From contig JANWWF010000001.1 in assembly GCA_025055755.1 (NCBI GenBank), forward strand, positions 90,915-154,914: a DNA stretch of 64,000 nucleotides, written 5' to 3'. The notes beneath the pieces are model-generated. The model did not search any database, had not been told where the DNA came from, and saw only the letters and a program-made list of their open reading frames with translations. A program made the position numbers and the translations under genes. The stretch's first letter is position 1, and each line of letters starts with the position of its first letter. The stretch is from Candidatus Kapaibacterium sp. GTDB lineage: Bacteria > Bacteroidota > Ignavibacteria > Kapaibacteriales > NICIL-2. This document shows, piece after piece, positions 19,170 to 28,443 of this stretch.

Positions 19170-20660
19170 CTACTGGCTTGGTAATGACACTGGTACCATA
19201 TTCTCCGCTGGTGCTTTCAAATGAGGAAGCTTACGTTGAGCATTTACTTGATGGGCAAGGCGCTCGAATTCCTCGCGATTGTCGAGCAAATATCGCTTGG
19301 CATCCTCGTAGGTATTCGGTATTTTCCCATCAAGGATTGCCTGCTCTATTGCATGCTTGATCGCGCCGACTGCTGGTGACGGGGGCAAGTTGAAAAGCGC
19401 CATAATCTCATCACCACGGACCGGGGATTGAAACGCTGCTAAGCGATCACGCTCTCGTACCTCCTGAATCTTGCGATAAACGATGTCGTAGTTGGCAAGG
19501 TATTGCTCAGCGCGTTGCTTATTCTGTGTTGTTATATCAGCGCGGCAAAGAATAAACAGGTCATCGAGCCACTCTCCTGCCTGGACAGCAAGGCGGCGTA
19601 AGGCGGAGTCAGTCACCCCTTCATCAACTAACGCCATTGGTCGCTGATGCAATCGCACTAAGGTTTCAACATACGGAAGATGGTCTAACGGCAATTTCAA
19701 CCGCCGAAATATCTGCTCCTGCCAGCGTGCGCCGACCTCTTCATGACCGTAGAAGGTCCAGCCAATGCCAGGAATAAACTTCTTTGTTTTTGGTTTTGCA
19801 ATGTCATGCACTAAACTTGCAAAGCGAAGCCAAATGTTAGGGCTAACGGCAGCAACATTGTCGAGCACTTTCATTGTGTGAAAGAACACGTCTTTGTGCG
19901 CATATCGGCGCTCCCCCTCAGTGGCAAGCTCAACACCAGCAAGCCGGTCAAGTTCAGGGAAGATGTATCGAAGCAATCCAGTCTTGTGAAGGATAACAAA
20001 ACCAGTGCTTGGTTTAGGCGCAGCTAATATCTTCAGCAGTTCATCGGTGATGCGTTCCTGGGAGACAATTTTGATTCGTTCCGCCATACGTTTGATCGCC
20101 TCGAATGCATCATCTGCAAGCCTAAACTGAAGTTGAGCCGCAAATCGAGCAGCTCGTACCATACGGAGTGGGTCCTCATCGAATGTGATCTCAGGTGACC
20201 GCGGGGTTCGAAGAATGTGCCGCCGGAGATCATGAAGACCGCCGGTTAGGTCGAGTATCTCCCCTGCATGGGGTCCTACCAATGGAACAGCCAAAGCGTT
20301 TACGGTAAAATCCCTGCGGAAAATGTCATCTTCCAGCGTACCATCACTGACTATAGGCTTGCGTGAGTTTGGATCGTATTGCTCTTTGCGCGTACCAACG
20401 AACTCAATTCGGTAATCCCCAACCGGTACCATTGCCGTCCGGAATCGCTCATAGATGACCGCCTTTGTACGAAAATGACGCGCAACTTTTTGCGCAAAAT
20501 CGAGGGCATCCCCAATAATTGTGCAATCAATGTCTGTTCGCATGCGACCGAGCAATCGGTCACGCACATACCCGCCGACAAGGTAAAGCTGCACACCGTG
20601 TCGTCGTGCCAGACGCTGCAACTTGAGTACGATTGGGTCATCAAAGGTTATTCCCATCAC
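19170..20660 (-). CDS. tRNA nucleotidyltransferase / poly(A) polymerase family protein with HD domain
   Basis: 'LYLVGGYVRDRLLGRMRTDIDCTIIGDA', 'RRDFTVNALAV', 'EDPLRMVRAARFAAQL', HD motif 'LVHDIAKP'. Confidence 0.93.
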   Translation of the reverse strand: MMGITFDDPIVLKLQRLARRHGVQLYLVGGYVRDRLLGRMRTDIDCTIIGDALDFAQKVARHFRTKAVIYERFRTAMVPVGDYRIEFVGTRKEQYDPNSRKPIVSDGTLEDDIFRRDFTVNALAVPLVGPHAGEILDLTGGLHDLRRHILRTPRSPEITFDEDPLRMVRAARFAAQLQFRLADDAFEAIKRMAERIKIVSQERITDELLKILAAPKPSTGFVILHKTGLLRYIFPELDRLAGVELATEGERRYAHKDVFFHTMKVLDNVAAVSPNIWLRFASLVHDIAKPKTKKFIPGIGWTFYGHEEVGARWQEQIFRRLKLPLDHLPYVETLVRLHQRPMALVDEGVTDSALRRLAVQAGEWLDDLFILCRADITTQNKQRAEQYLANYDIVYRKIQEVRERDRLAAFQSPVRGDEIMALFNLPPSPAVGAIKHAIEQAILDGKIPNTYEDAKRYLLDNREEFERLAHQVNAQRKLPHLKAPAENMVPVSLPSQ

Positions 20661-20704
20661 CTATGCCCGAGTGATTTTGCGCAAAATTACCGGTGAGGTG
20701 CAGC

Positions 20705-20748
20705 ATAAAACAGCGCGGAGCCTTCGTGTGTCCACAAAGGCTCCGCCT
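20705..20748 (-). terminator. Rho-independent terminator downstream of the SusC/SusD pair
   Basis: Perfect 10-bp stem GCGGAGCCTT (20715-20724) / AAGGCTCCGC (20737-20746) followed on the minus strand by GCTGTTTTATG. Confidence 0.7.
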
Positions 20749-20778
20749 GTCAGGATAGAACTGGACTGACCTGGAGAA

Positions 20779-22161
20779 TTATTGATCCCACCACATTGGA
20801 GTAAACTTCCAATCTGCACTGGTTGAGCCAGGTGGAATATTCCCACCGTTGAAGAGCCGCTCCGATTGTGGGAGAGGAAAACGCCGAGGAATCCGATTTC
20901 CTGTCAACGGAGTAAGTTGAGGATAGCCTGTCCGGCGCCAATCAGTCCACGTCTCAAACTGGGTGTATAGCGCAATGTACTTCTGCGTCATGATTTGTTC
21001 GAGAGTAACATCACCGCTCGGCAGAACTTCAGGGTTGGCTAAGTATGCTTGTACATCTGTGTCAGCGACGCCAAACCACGACATCGAGGCTTTGATCGCA
21101 TCTTGATAAGCTGTTTTCGCCCCCGCAAGATCTCCGGTGCGCAAACGTGCCTCTGCCTCGATAAACTTCATCTCTGCATAGGAAAGAAGCACAACCGGTG
21201 ACGACATGGAAGCGTAAAATGCGCCTAAATCATCGTCAGCAGGGATGCTATCGGTTGGTCGCTTTGGTGTTCCCCCAATCATCGGTCGGCGTGGGTCATT
21301 GAGACGATTGAGCAAACCTGCGAAAAATGGTGAAATGCGAATATCATTCCGGTCTTGGTCAAAAAGATACAACGGGTTTGCATTGGTAACCGAGCTTCCA
21401 AAGCGCATAACTAAGTCATCAGCATTACTTGAGAAGGCATTTTGCAACGCTGCCAGTGCAGCATTCGCTGCTGCGGTAGCGTTACGCTTAGTCAGGTGAA
21501 TAGCATACCGTGCCTTCAGTGCAAAAGCAGCTTTCTTCCACTTAGTGCGGTCGCCGCCGTAGAAATAATCATCAGTCCCTGGCTTGAAAAGGGATTGTGC
21601 AGCATCCAGGTCCTGAAGTGCTTTGTCGAGAAGCTGATTTATCGCGGTGTATATCTGCTCCTGGCTATCAAAGCGTGGGCGAATGTTCGCTTGCCCTTTG
21701 AATGCCTCGGAGAATGGTACGTCTCCAAAGCCATCGGTGACAAGACCAATGGAGTATGCCAAAAGAATTCTGGCAACTCCAGCATAATGAGGAGATTGCT
21801 GTTCCTCTGCTTTTTTGATGAGGATGGTGCAATTGTTCATGATGCGGTAGATATTCGTCCAGTAGTTGTCCACATCCCCTTCACCGAGAGCATACTGACT
21901 GTAAAAACCCAAATGCTGGCGGTCAATTCCGCTGTGGTGTTGGGTAAATAAGCTGGCAAAGCGGCTGGGATCACTTCCATGCTGCCAGGCAAGTGCACCT
22001 TCGACCATCGGCAGCAGGAGATTCATCGAAACGTCTTCAGGATTGTTGGGATTGGTGTTGAGCGAGGTATCTACCCAACGCTCACATCCAGAAAGGATAA
22101 GTACAACCATAATTGTAGCAGTTGCTGCTCCCAAGAGCTTATTGAGATTGATTTGCTTCAT
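20779..22161 (-). CDS. SusD/RagB family nutrient-binding outer membrane lipoprotein
   Basis: Lipobox 'VVLILSGC' from M at 22161, SusD-like sequence 'YWTNIYRIMNNCTILIKKAEE...IGLVTDGFGDVPFSEAF'; ORF track start at 22218 is an extension. Confidence 0.9.
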   Translation of the reverse strand: MKQINLNKLLGAATATIMVVLILSGCERWVDTSLNTNPNNPEDVSMNLLLPMVEGALAWQHGSDPSRFASLFTQHHSGIDRQHLGFYSQYALGEGDVDNYWTNIYRIMNNCTILIKKAEEQQSPHYAGVARILLAYSIGLVTDGFGDVPFSEAFKGQANIRPRFDSQEQIYTAINQLLDKALQDLDAAQSLFKPGTDDYFYGGDRTKWKKAAFALKARYAIHLTKRNATAAANAALAALQNAFSSNADDLVMRFGSSVTNANPLYLFDQDRNDIRISPFFAGLLNRLNDPRRPMIGGTPKRPTDSIPADDDLGAFYASMSSPVVLLSYAEMKFIEAEARLRTGDLAGAKTAYQDAIKASMSWFGVADTDVQAYLANPEVLPSGDVTLEQIMTQKYIALYTQFETWTDWRRTGYPQLTPLTGNRIPRRFPLPQSERLFNGGNIPPGSTSADWKFTPMWWDQ

Positions 22162-22221
22162 GACTACATCATCTTGATTGTTTGACATTGTTTCAAAGTT
22201 GATTGAATAGGTACACACTCG

Positions 22222-25200
22222 TTAGAATCCTGCGCGAATCCCGAAACCAAAGGAACGAATACCGGGATTGTTGAAATAGTCAATTCCTTGTCCATTGACT
22301 GCACCAACAAGGGAGGTCTCGGGATCAACACCGGTGTATTTTGTGCTGAGGAAAAGGTTACGCCCCGTTACAAACACATCGAGTCCTTTGACAAAGCCGA
22401 TCATACTGGTTATGCTGCTTGGGATGCGATAGGAGAGTGTCAGTTCCCGCAATCGGATCCACCCTGCATCTTCAACAAAGGGCCCAATGTTGTTTGCAGT
22501 AAATGAATTCGCCCTGGCACGCCAGAATGTTTGATCAAGACCGTTCGGCAAGCGTGTAGTGTTAGGCTCATAGGTTACATTACCCTGCTCATCAATTTTC
22601 TCCACTACCCCATCAATGACACCATCACGAATCGTAATTCCAGCATATGTACCATTGAGCGTGCCACGATTCTCGGTTTCTTTCGCTGTTCCGAAAAAGA
22701 TCAAGGCACCACGTGTTCCATTCCACATCTTTCCTCCCTGTTTCCAGTCCAATAGTGCGGTCAAAGTAAGGCCGCTGTACGAGACGGTCAAATTTGCGCC
22801 CGCAATCCAGTCTGGGATAAATGACCCCCACACCCGCTCAGTTGGGTCCACGATCGGTAGTCCATTAGCATCTACAACAATGCGCCCTTGAGGATCAACT
22901 TTCCAGCCTGGACCGTAAATCTGCCCATACGGTTGTCCCGCAACTGCTCGGACGGAACCTCCGACAAACCCTGCCAAGAGAATCGTTTCAATTCCGGGAG
23001 CAAGGCTCTCGACAGTGTTATTAAAAGTCGAGAAGTTCACATCGAGCGTAACGTTCCAATCTTCGTCTTGGTAGGGGACAAGGTGTAAGACCGCCTCAAT
23101 ACCCGTATTGTTCATGACACCAGCATTGAGAAACTGGAATGGATAGCCGGTTGTCGGAGAGATTGGGACCTGCAGGATTTGATCAATGTTACGTGTCCGA
23201 TACCACGTCAGGTCCAGACCTATGCGATTATCGAAGAATTTGAGTTCAAGCCCAGCCTCGATCTCCTCTCGTTTCTCAGGACGCAGAGAGTTATTCCCCA
23301 AAGTCGCTGCTTGCATGAAGCCGGGTACTCCATTGAGTGGCCATTGAATGGGGGTACCTATCCATCCATCAGAAATCGTTGCACGAGTGTAAGGTGTTGT
23401 TAATGCATAGAGTGGTGCATCGCTACCGACTGTTGCATACGAAAGACGCAACTTCCCAAACGACAGCATGCTCTCCTCTTTCTTAAATAGCTCGGAGAAA
23501 ACAAAGCTAAGTGCAATATTGCCATAGCCAAATGCATTGTTATCTTTCGGCAGAGTTGTCGAGCGCTCAACGCGGTAGCTCCCGTTCAAATAAAGGAGTT
23601 CCTGATAGGAAAGCTGGGCATCAAAAAATGTTCCTAACCGCCGTAATGTCCCATTCGATGCATATGGTGTATAGGACACCGCATTGCTGATGTCATAGAA
23701 ACGCGGAACGGTAAGCTGATCGCCAACAACTCCTGCGGACAAATAGTCGTTGTTGAATAGCTGTGTCCCAAGTGTCAAGCGGGCTTGGATATCCGAGGTG
23801 ATCTCCCTCTTAAATGTCAAAAGGAGGTCTGCATTAATGTTACGATTACGCACATCCCCCAGAACTACACGCCCTGCTGGTGCAGTAGCAGAGTTTATTG
23901 CAATTACATTCTTCTCTTGTGTTGCATAGAGATCAGCTCCAATACGGAACGTTGCAGAAAAATCACCGATAATATCCTGCCCAAACCACGATTCAGGGTA
24001 ATAGTCAAGCTGAGTAGAGCCAATTATACGGTCGGTGATGTCCGTATAGGCATTTTGCGTAACCGTCCAGAAAGGATTATCGTAGATTCCATATCCCCGA
24101 TAGGTCCGTTGTCGCCCGTCAGGGAAGCTATATGCGTCAGGATGATTAATTGCATCGGTTCCGTAACCATTCGAATTATCAAATGTTGGTGTTGTGCGCA
24201 AAAGTCCCAGCATTACTCCGGATAAATTCGAACCTTTCTGTGCCCGTCGCCCACTGGAACGCACATATTGCGCTGAAGCTTGAAGTTTAAGATCGTTACG
24301 CAGGTTGACATCACCATTGAGGCGAAGCGATGTCCGCTCAAAACTTGTTAATGGTATTACCCCAGTCGTACGACTATTATTGATACCGAGGTAGTATGAC
24401 CCCCAACTTGAACCAGAGCTAATTGTCAATGAATGAGTGGTTGTTCCCCCCGTGACAAAGAAGTTCTTGGTATTGTCATAAGGCACAACAGGCTTGCCAT
24501 TTGGTGCTGCTGATACACCACGGATGGTTCCGTTCTTGTCCCATGGATTAGGTGCCGAAGCATCATAACGAAGAGTATCGATCAACGCTCCCCATGAAGC
24601 ACCTTGCCCGGTCTCTGGTCCTCGATACTGACCATTAATTCCTTGCGAATACTTATTCTGCAAGCCAGGCAGCTTGTTGACTTGGTCGAATGTGGTGTTG
24701 TATGAATACTGAACATTCACTGTTCCATCGCGTCGCCCTTTTTTAGTGGTGATAACAATGGCACCTGCGGATGCTGCCAATCCATAAAGCGAGGTTGCGG
24801 CTGCTCCTTTGAGAACATTGATACTTTCGATGTCATCTGGACTGATATCCAGAATACGGGATACTTGATCGACACTATTGACGGAATTCCCCGCGGTTCC
24901 TTCGGAGGCGTTAGAGGCATTGGTAAAATTTGCATAGTCGGAATTATCAATCAGGACACCGTCGACAACAAAGGCAGGCTGATTATTGAACGAAATCGAA
25001 TTAACACCTCGCAATCGAATATATGAGGCTGTACCCGGAGACCCAGAGGAAGAGTTAATCTGCACCCCCGCGATTTTTCCTATCAGGGCATTGACAAGGT
25101 TCTGTTCTCGATTCTGCGTAATACTCGTTCCACTGACCTCTTGCGTCGCATATCCCAACGAGCGCTTTTCCCGTTCTATCCCCACAGCAGTCACCACAAC

Positions 25201-25545
25201 CTTCTGGAGTTCAAGCACGTCATTTTTGAGGTAAATGGTAACATTATCTTTTCCTGCTACGTTTACCTCTTCGGTTACTTTCCCCACCAAGCTGACCACA
25301 AGGATCTGAGAAGAAGACGTCGGCACATCAATCGAAAACTCCCCATCCGACCGGCGAACGACCGTCCCAAGCTTCGTTCCTTTGATACGAACAACCGCTC
25401 CAAGTAATGGTTGTTTTGTTTCCGCGTCCAGCACTTTTCCCGTAACCCGACGCACATCCTGTGCACTAAGAGAGGTGGGAACAACCAGAGCAACAATCCA
25501 CGCTGCTGCAATACACGCAGCTATGCGGTAAAGCAATCTGTACAT
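22222..25545 (-). CDS. SusC/RagA family TonB-linked outer membrane protein
   Basis: CarboxypepD_reg-like domain 'VTGKVLDAETKQPLLGAVVRIKGTKLGTV', plug motif 'LRGVNSISFNNQPAFVVDGVLIDN', 'DDIESINVLKGAAATSLYGLAASAGAIVITTKKG'; likely start M at 25545. Confidence 0.95.
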   Translation of the reverse strand: MYRLLYRIAACIAAAWIVALVVPTSLSAQDVRRVTGKVLDAETKQPLLGAVVRIKGTKLGTVVRRSDGEFSIDVPTSSSQILVVSLVGKVTEEVNVAGKDNVTIYLKNDVLELQKVVVTAVGIEREKRSLGYATQEVSGTSITQNREQNLVNALIGKIAGVQINSSSGSPGTASYIRLRGVNSISFNNQPAFVVDGVLIDNSDYANFTNASNASEGTAGNSVNSVDQVSRILDISPDDIESINVLKGAAATSLYGLAASAGAIVITTKKGRRDGTVNVQYSYNTTFDQVNKLPGLQNKYSQGINGQYRGPETGQGASWGALIDTLRYDASAPNPWDKNGTIRGVSAAPNGKPVVPYDNTKNFFVTGGTTTHSLTISSGSSWGSYYLGINNSRTTGVIPLTSFERTSLRLNGDVNLRNDLKLQASAQYVRSSGRRAQKGSNLSGVMLGLLRTTPTFDNSNGYGTDAINHPDAYSFPDGRQRTYRGYGIYDNPFWTVTQNAYTDITDRIIGSTQLDYYPESWFGQDIIGDFSATFRIGADLYATQEKNVIAINSATAPAGRVVLGDVRNRNINADLLLTFKREITSDIQARLTLGTQLFNNDYLSAGVVGDQLTVPRFYDISNAVSYTPYASNGTLRRLGTFFDAQLSYQELLYLNGSYRVERSTTLPKDNNAFGYGNIALSFVFSELFKKEESMLSFGKLRLSYATVGSDAPLYALTTPYTRATISDGWIGTPIQWPLNGVPGFMQAATLGNNSLRPEKREEIEAGLELKFFDNRIGLDLTWYRTRNIDQILQVPISPTTGYPFQFLNAGVMNNTGIEAVLHLVPYQDEDWNVTLDVNFSTFNNTVESLAPGIETILLAGFVGGSVRAVAGQPYGQIYGPGWKVDPQGRIVVDANGLPIVDPTERVWGSFIPDWIAGANLTVSYSGLTLTALLDWKQGGKMWNGTRGALIFFGTAKETENRGTLNGTYAGITIRDGVIDGVVEKIDEQGNVTYEPNTTRLPNGLDQTFWRARANSFTANNIGPFVEDAGWIRLRELTLSYRIPSSITSMIGFVKGLDVFVTGRNLFLSTKYTGVDPETSLVGAVNGQGIDYFNNPGIRSFGFGIRAGF

Positions 25546-25726
25546 CGAATAAGCCCTCAAATAGTTAAACAAACACAACACACCTGCGTGGAAGAGAGTA
25601 TTGTTCACACTACAATGGTGCTCCGCGATGCCTCTTTCTTAATGTGGGATTTCCGTGCAGGCTCCAGTTATGTTCCCTCCATCCTCCCTCTACAAACATA
25701 CAACATACAAGGAAAAAATACTGTCT

Positions 25727-26818
25727 TTAGCTCACGTTGAATCGGAAGTAAACAATATCTCCATCAGCAATCACATAGTCTCGTCCTTCGATACGATACA
25801 GCCCCGCTTGTCGAACCGCCTGTTCTGAGCCAAGCCGTTGCCAATCCTCAAAACTCATAACCTCTGCCCGAATAAATCCCCGTTCGAAGTCAGAGTGAAT
25901 AACACCAGCAGCCTGCGGCGCTTTTGTTCCTTTCCGTATCGTCCATGCACGTGTTTCCTTGGGACCTGCGGTAAAGAAGGTAATAAGCCCTAACATCTGG
26001 TAAGCTTGTTGTATCAATCTTTCCAGCGCAGGGCGCTCCATACCAAGTTCTGCAAGGAAAAATGCCCGCTCATCAGGACCAAGGTTGGCAATCTCGGCCT
26101 CAATTTTTCCGCAGAGGACAACCACCCCTGCACCTTGTTTGGAAGCATGAGCATAGACTTCTTCAATTAAGGGACTGCCCTTTTGAAATCCCTCCTCATC
26201 TGTGTTTGCCACGTACAGTACCGGCTTAGCCGTAAGCAAAAACAATTCATCAAGCAAGCGTTGTTCTTTTTCTGTACTTGGTGTGTAAAGCCGACTCGGC
26301 AATCCCATGTTAAGATGGGCTTCTAATTTTTCAATAAATGCAATTTCCTCCGCGATGTCACTCCCCCGCTTCCGCTGAAGTGATTCTCTCCTGCGAGCTA
26401 CAGTTTCTAGGTCCTTGAGGAGGAGCTCAGTCTCGACAACACTGATATCTCGAAGTGGTGAGACAGTTCCAGAAACATGGACAACGTTTGGATCGTTGAA
26501 ACAACGTACCACATGGGCAATAGCATGTACCTGACGAATGTGAGCTAAAAATTGATTCCCAAGCCCTTCACCTCGAGATGCCCCTTCGACCAAACCAGCA
26601 ATATCAACAAATTCAATGGTTGCCGGTATTACACGGGCACTATCATAGGCGCGTGCAAGTTGATACAGCCGATCATCGGGTACGGGGACAATTCCTACAT
26701 TTGGCTCGATCGTGCAAAAGGGATAATTCTCTGCTGGAATTTGGCTTGCCGTCAGGGCATTGAATATCGTGGATTTTCCAACGTTTGGTAAACCGACAAT
26801 ACCGCAGGATAACGCCAT
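25727..26818 (-). CDS. ychF: Redox-regulated ATPase YchF (Obg-like GTPase family)
   Basis: 'CGIVGLPNVGKSTIFNALTA', 'YPFCTIEPNVGIVPVPD', 'NFERGFIRAEV'-like TGS domain. Confidence 0.95.
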   Translation of the reverse strand: MALSCGIVGLPNVGKSTIFNALTASQIPAENYPFCTIEPNVGIVPVPDDRLYQLARAYDSARVIPATIEFVDIAGLVEGASRGEGLGNQFLAHIRQVHAIAHVVRCFNDPNVVHVSGTVSPLRDISVVETELLLKDLETVARRRESLQRKRGSDIAEEIAFIEKLEAHLNMGLPSRLYTPSTEKEQRLLDELFLLTAKPVLYVANTDEEGFQKGSPLIEEVYAHASKQGAGVVVLCGKIEAEIANLGPDERAFFLAELGMERPALERLIQQAYQMLGLITFFTAGPKETRAWTIRKGTKAPQAAGVIHSDFERGFIRAEVMSFEDWQRLGSEQAVRQAGLYRIEGRDYVIADGDIVYFRFNVS

Positions 26819-26833
26819 ATGCACCAGGAAAAA

Positions 26834-27667
26834 TCAAAATAGAACCTGAACACCAACGGCGAAGTATTGCTCACGACGCTTGAAAAACATTCCATGGATC
26901 GAGTACCCAGAGTACCAGTAGCCACAAAACGCTAATGCTGAGGTATTCTGCCGGACAATTTCAGCAGCTATTTGGAAGGCATGAGACGGAACATAGCGAT
27001 TGTCTACCCCTACCATCCTTATGTCATAACCTATCGCAATGGGTAGCCATGCTCTTCCATACCATTCAATTCCTCCTTGTGGTATCACTCTGCTCACCTG
27101 GGCTGGTAACTCTTTGACGCTGAAAAGGAATGTTCCTCCACCATAGAGTCGGATGCCAAGCTTTTGCCATTCTACAGCAATGATACCATCGGCAAACTCT
27201 CGGCTGTACACAAACGGGCGCTCCTCGAGCACTCCCGCTGTATCTGCTAAGCCATCAGCAAAGTGTGCCGAAATGTGGGAAAGACGGAGTCGAAACATGC
27301 CAATAACGGCGCTATCAACTCCCCAGCAATGAGAAGTATTGATGCCAAACATGTAATCAATTGTCTCTACCGGAAATTTCAAATTAGGCTCTGCTCGAAG
27401 TCGTGTATAAGTGAATGCATCTACCCCTATTGCCCAGATATTCGTGCCAGCATAGGAGCTAAACACATCAGCCGAGTAGCCGATATCTAACCGTAGTCGT
27501 TGTAAGCTGGTGTATTGGCTACCCATGCGAGGCTCAAAGATTGCAGCAAGCAAGGGGCGAAAAACAAGTGCCGAAGGACTCCCAGTATGCGCCAAGTATA
27601 TCGAGTCTATCCGTTGAGCACTACTCAAAGTGACGGAAAGGAGAGCAACGATGATCTGTCTGGACAT
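26834..27667 (-). CDS. Hypothetical outer membrane-like protein (weak resemblance to DUF1207-type proteins)
   Basis: 277 aa ORF with putative signal peptide, 'FRPLLAAIFEPRMGSQ' and alternating beta-strand-like sequence ending ..YFAVGVQVLF. Confidence 0.55.
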   Translation of the reverse strand: MSRQIIVALLSVTLSSAQRIDSIYLAHTGSPSALVFRPLLAAIFEPRMGSQYTSLQRLRLDIGYSADVFSSYAGTNIWAIGVDAFTYTRLRAEPNLKFPVETIDYMFGINTSHCWGVDSAVIGMFRLRLSHISAHFADGLADTAGVLEERPFVYSREFADGIIAVEWQKLGIRLYGGGTFLFSVKELPAQVSRVIPQGGIEWYGRAWLPIAIGYDIRMVGVDNRYVPSHAFQIAAEIVRQNTSALAFCGYWYSGYSIHGMFFKRREQYFAVGVQVLF

Positions 27668-28443
27668 CAGCGATATACTCCCCGTTCGGAGCGTTCAACA
27701 AACTCAATGATGTCCACTACAATTCCATTGGGTGATGGATAACGCCGCCGATATTCGGCAATGCCATCACTCATATTAAGCCCTGAAAAGAAAGCAATAG
27801 AGTAAAATGTTTCGAGAGTAGCAATATCAGCGGGAGAAAATCCACGCCGCTGTAGGCCAATACGATTGATTCCTTCTACTTTGACTGGATCACGCCCAAT
27901 AAGTGCATAAGGCGGCACATCTTTCGTAATCATGGCATCAGCTGCAACCATTGCATGCTTCCCAATACGGCAGAATTGATGGACTTTTGCCATGCCACCG
28001 AGCACTGCCCATTCGCCAATCTCTACATGCCCTCCTAATTGAACTGCATTTGCAATGACAACGTGGTCCCCAATCATGCAATCATGGGCAACATGAACAT
28101 ACGCCATAATCAAACAATCACTCCCAATCCGCGTTGCATCAGTATGCGAGGCTCGATTCAATGTGACAAACTCACGAATTGTTGTTCGATCTCCAACGAC
28201 GACAAGGGTTGGAGCACCAGAATATTTCAGGTCTTGAGGCTGTGCGCCTATAATAGCGCAAGGGAAAATAGTGCACTGCTTCCCGATACGCGAACCACTA
28301 AGAATGCACGCATGAGGGTAGATAGTGGTTCCATCACCAATCTCCACGTCTTCCTCCACGATGGCGTATGCTCCCACAGAGACATTCTCCCCAATGTGAG
28401 CACTCGGAGAAACGATCGCTGTAGGGTGAATAGAGGTACTCAT
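27667..28443 (-). CDS. lpxA: Acyl-ACP--UDP-N-acetylglucosamine O-acyltransferase
   Basis: Hexapeptide repeats, 'IHPTAIVSPSAHIGENVSVGAYAIVEEDVEIGDGT', 'AYVHVAHDCMIGDHV', 'VEGINRIGLQRRGF'. Confidence 0.95.
   Translation of the reverse strand: MSTSIHPTAIVSPSAHIGENVSVGAYAIVEEDVEIGDGTTIYPHACILSGSRIGKQCTIFPCAIIGAQPQDLKYSGAPTLVVVGDRTTIREFVTLNRASHTDATRIGSDCLIMAYVHVAHDCMIGDHVVIANAVQLGGHVEIGEWAVLGGMAKVHQFCRIGKHAMVAADAMITKDVPPYALIGRDPVKVEGINRIGLQRRGFSPADIATLETFYSIAFFSGLNMSDGIAEYRRRYPSPNGIVVDIIEFVERSERGVYR

Noticed and set aside
21442-21951. 169-aa plus-strand ORF
   Set aside because: Antisense to the susD-like gene with no coding-like features.
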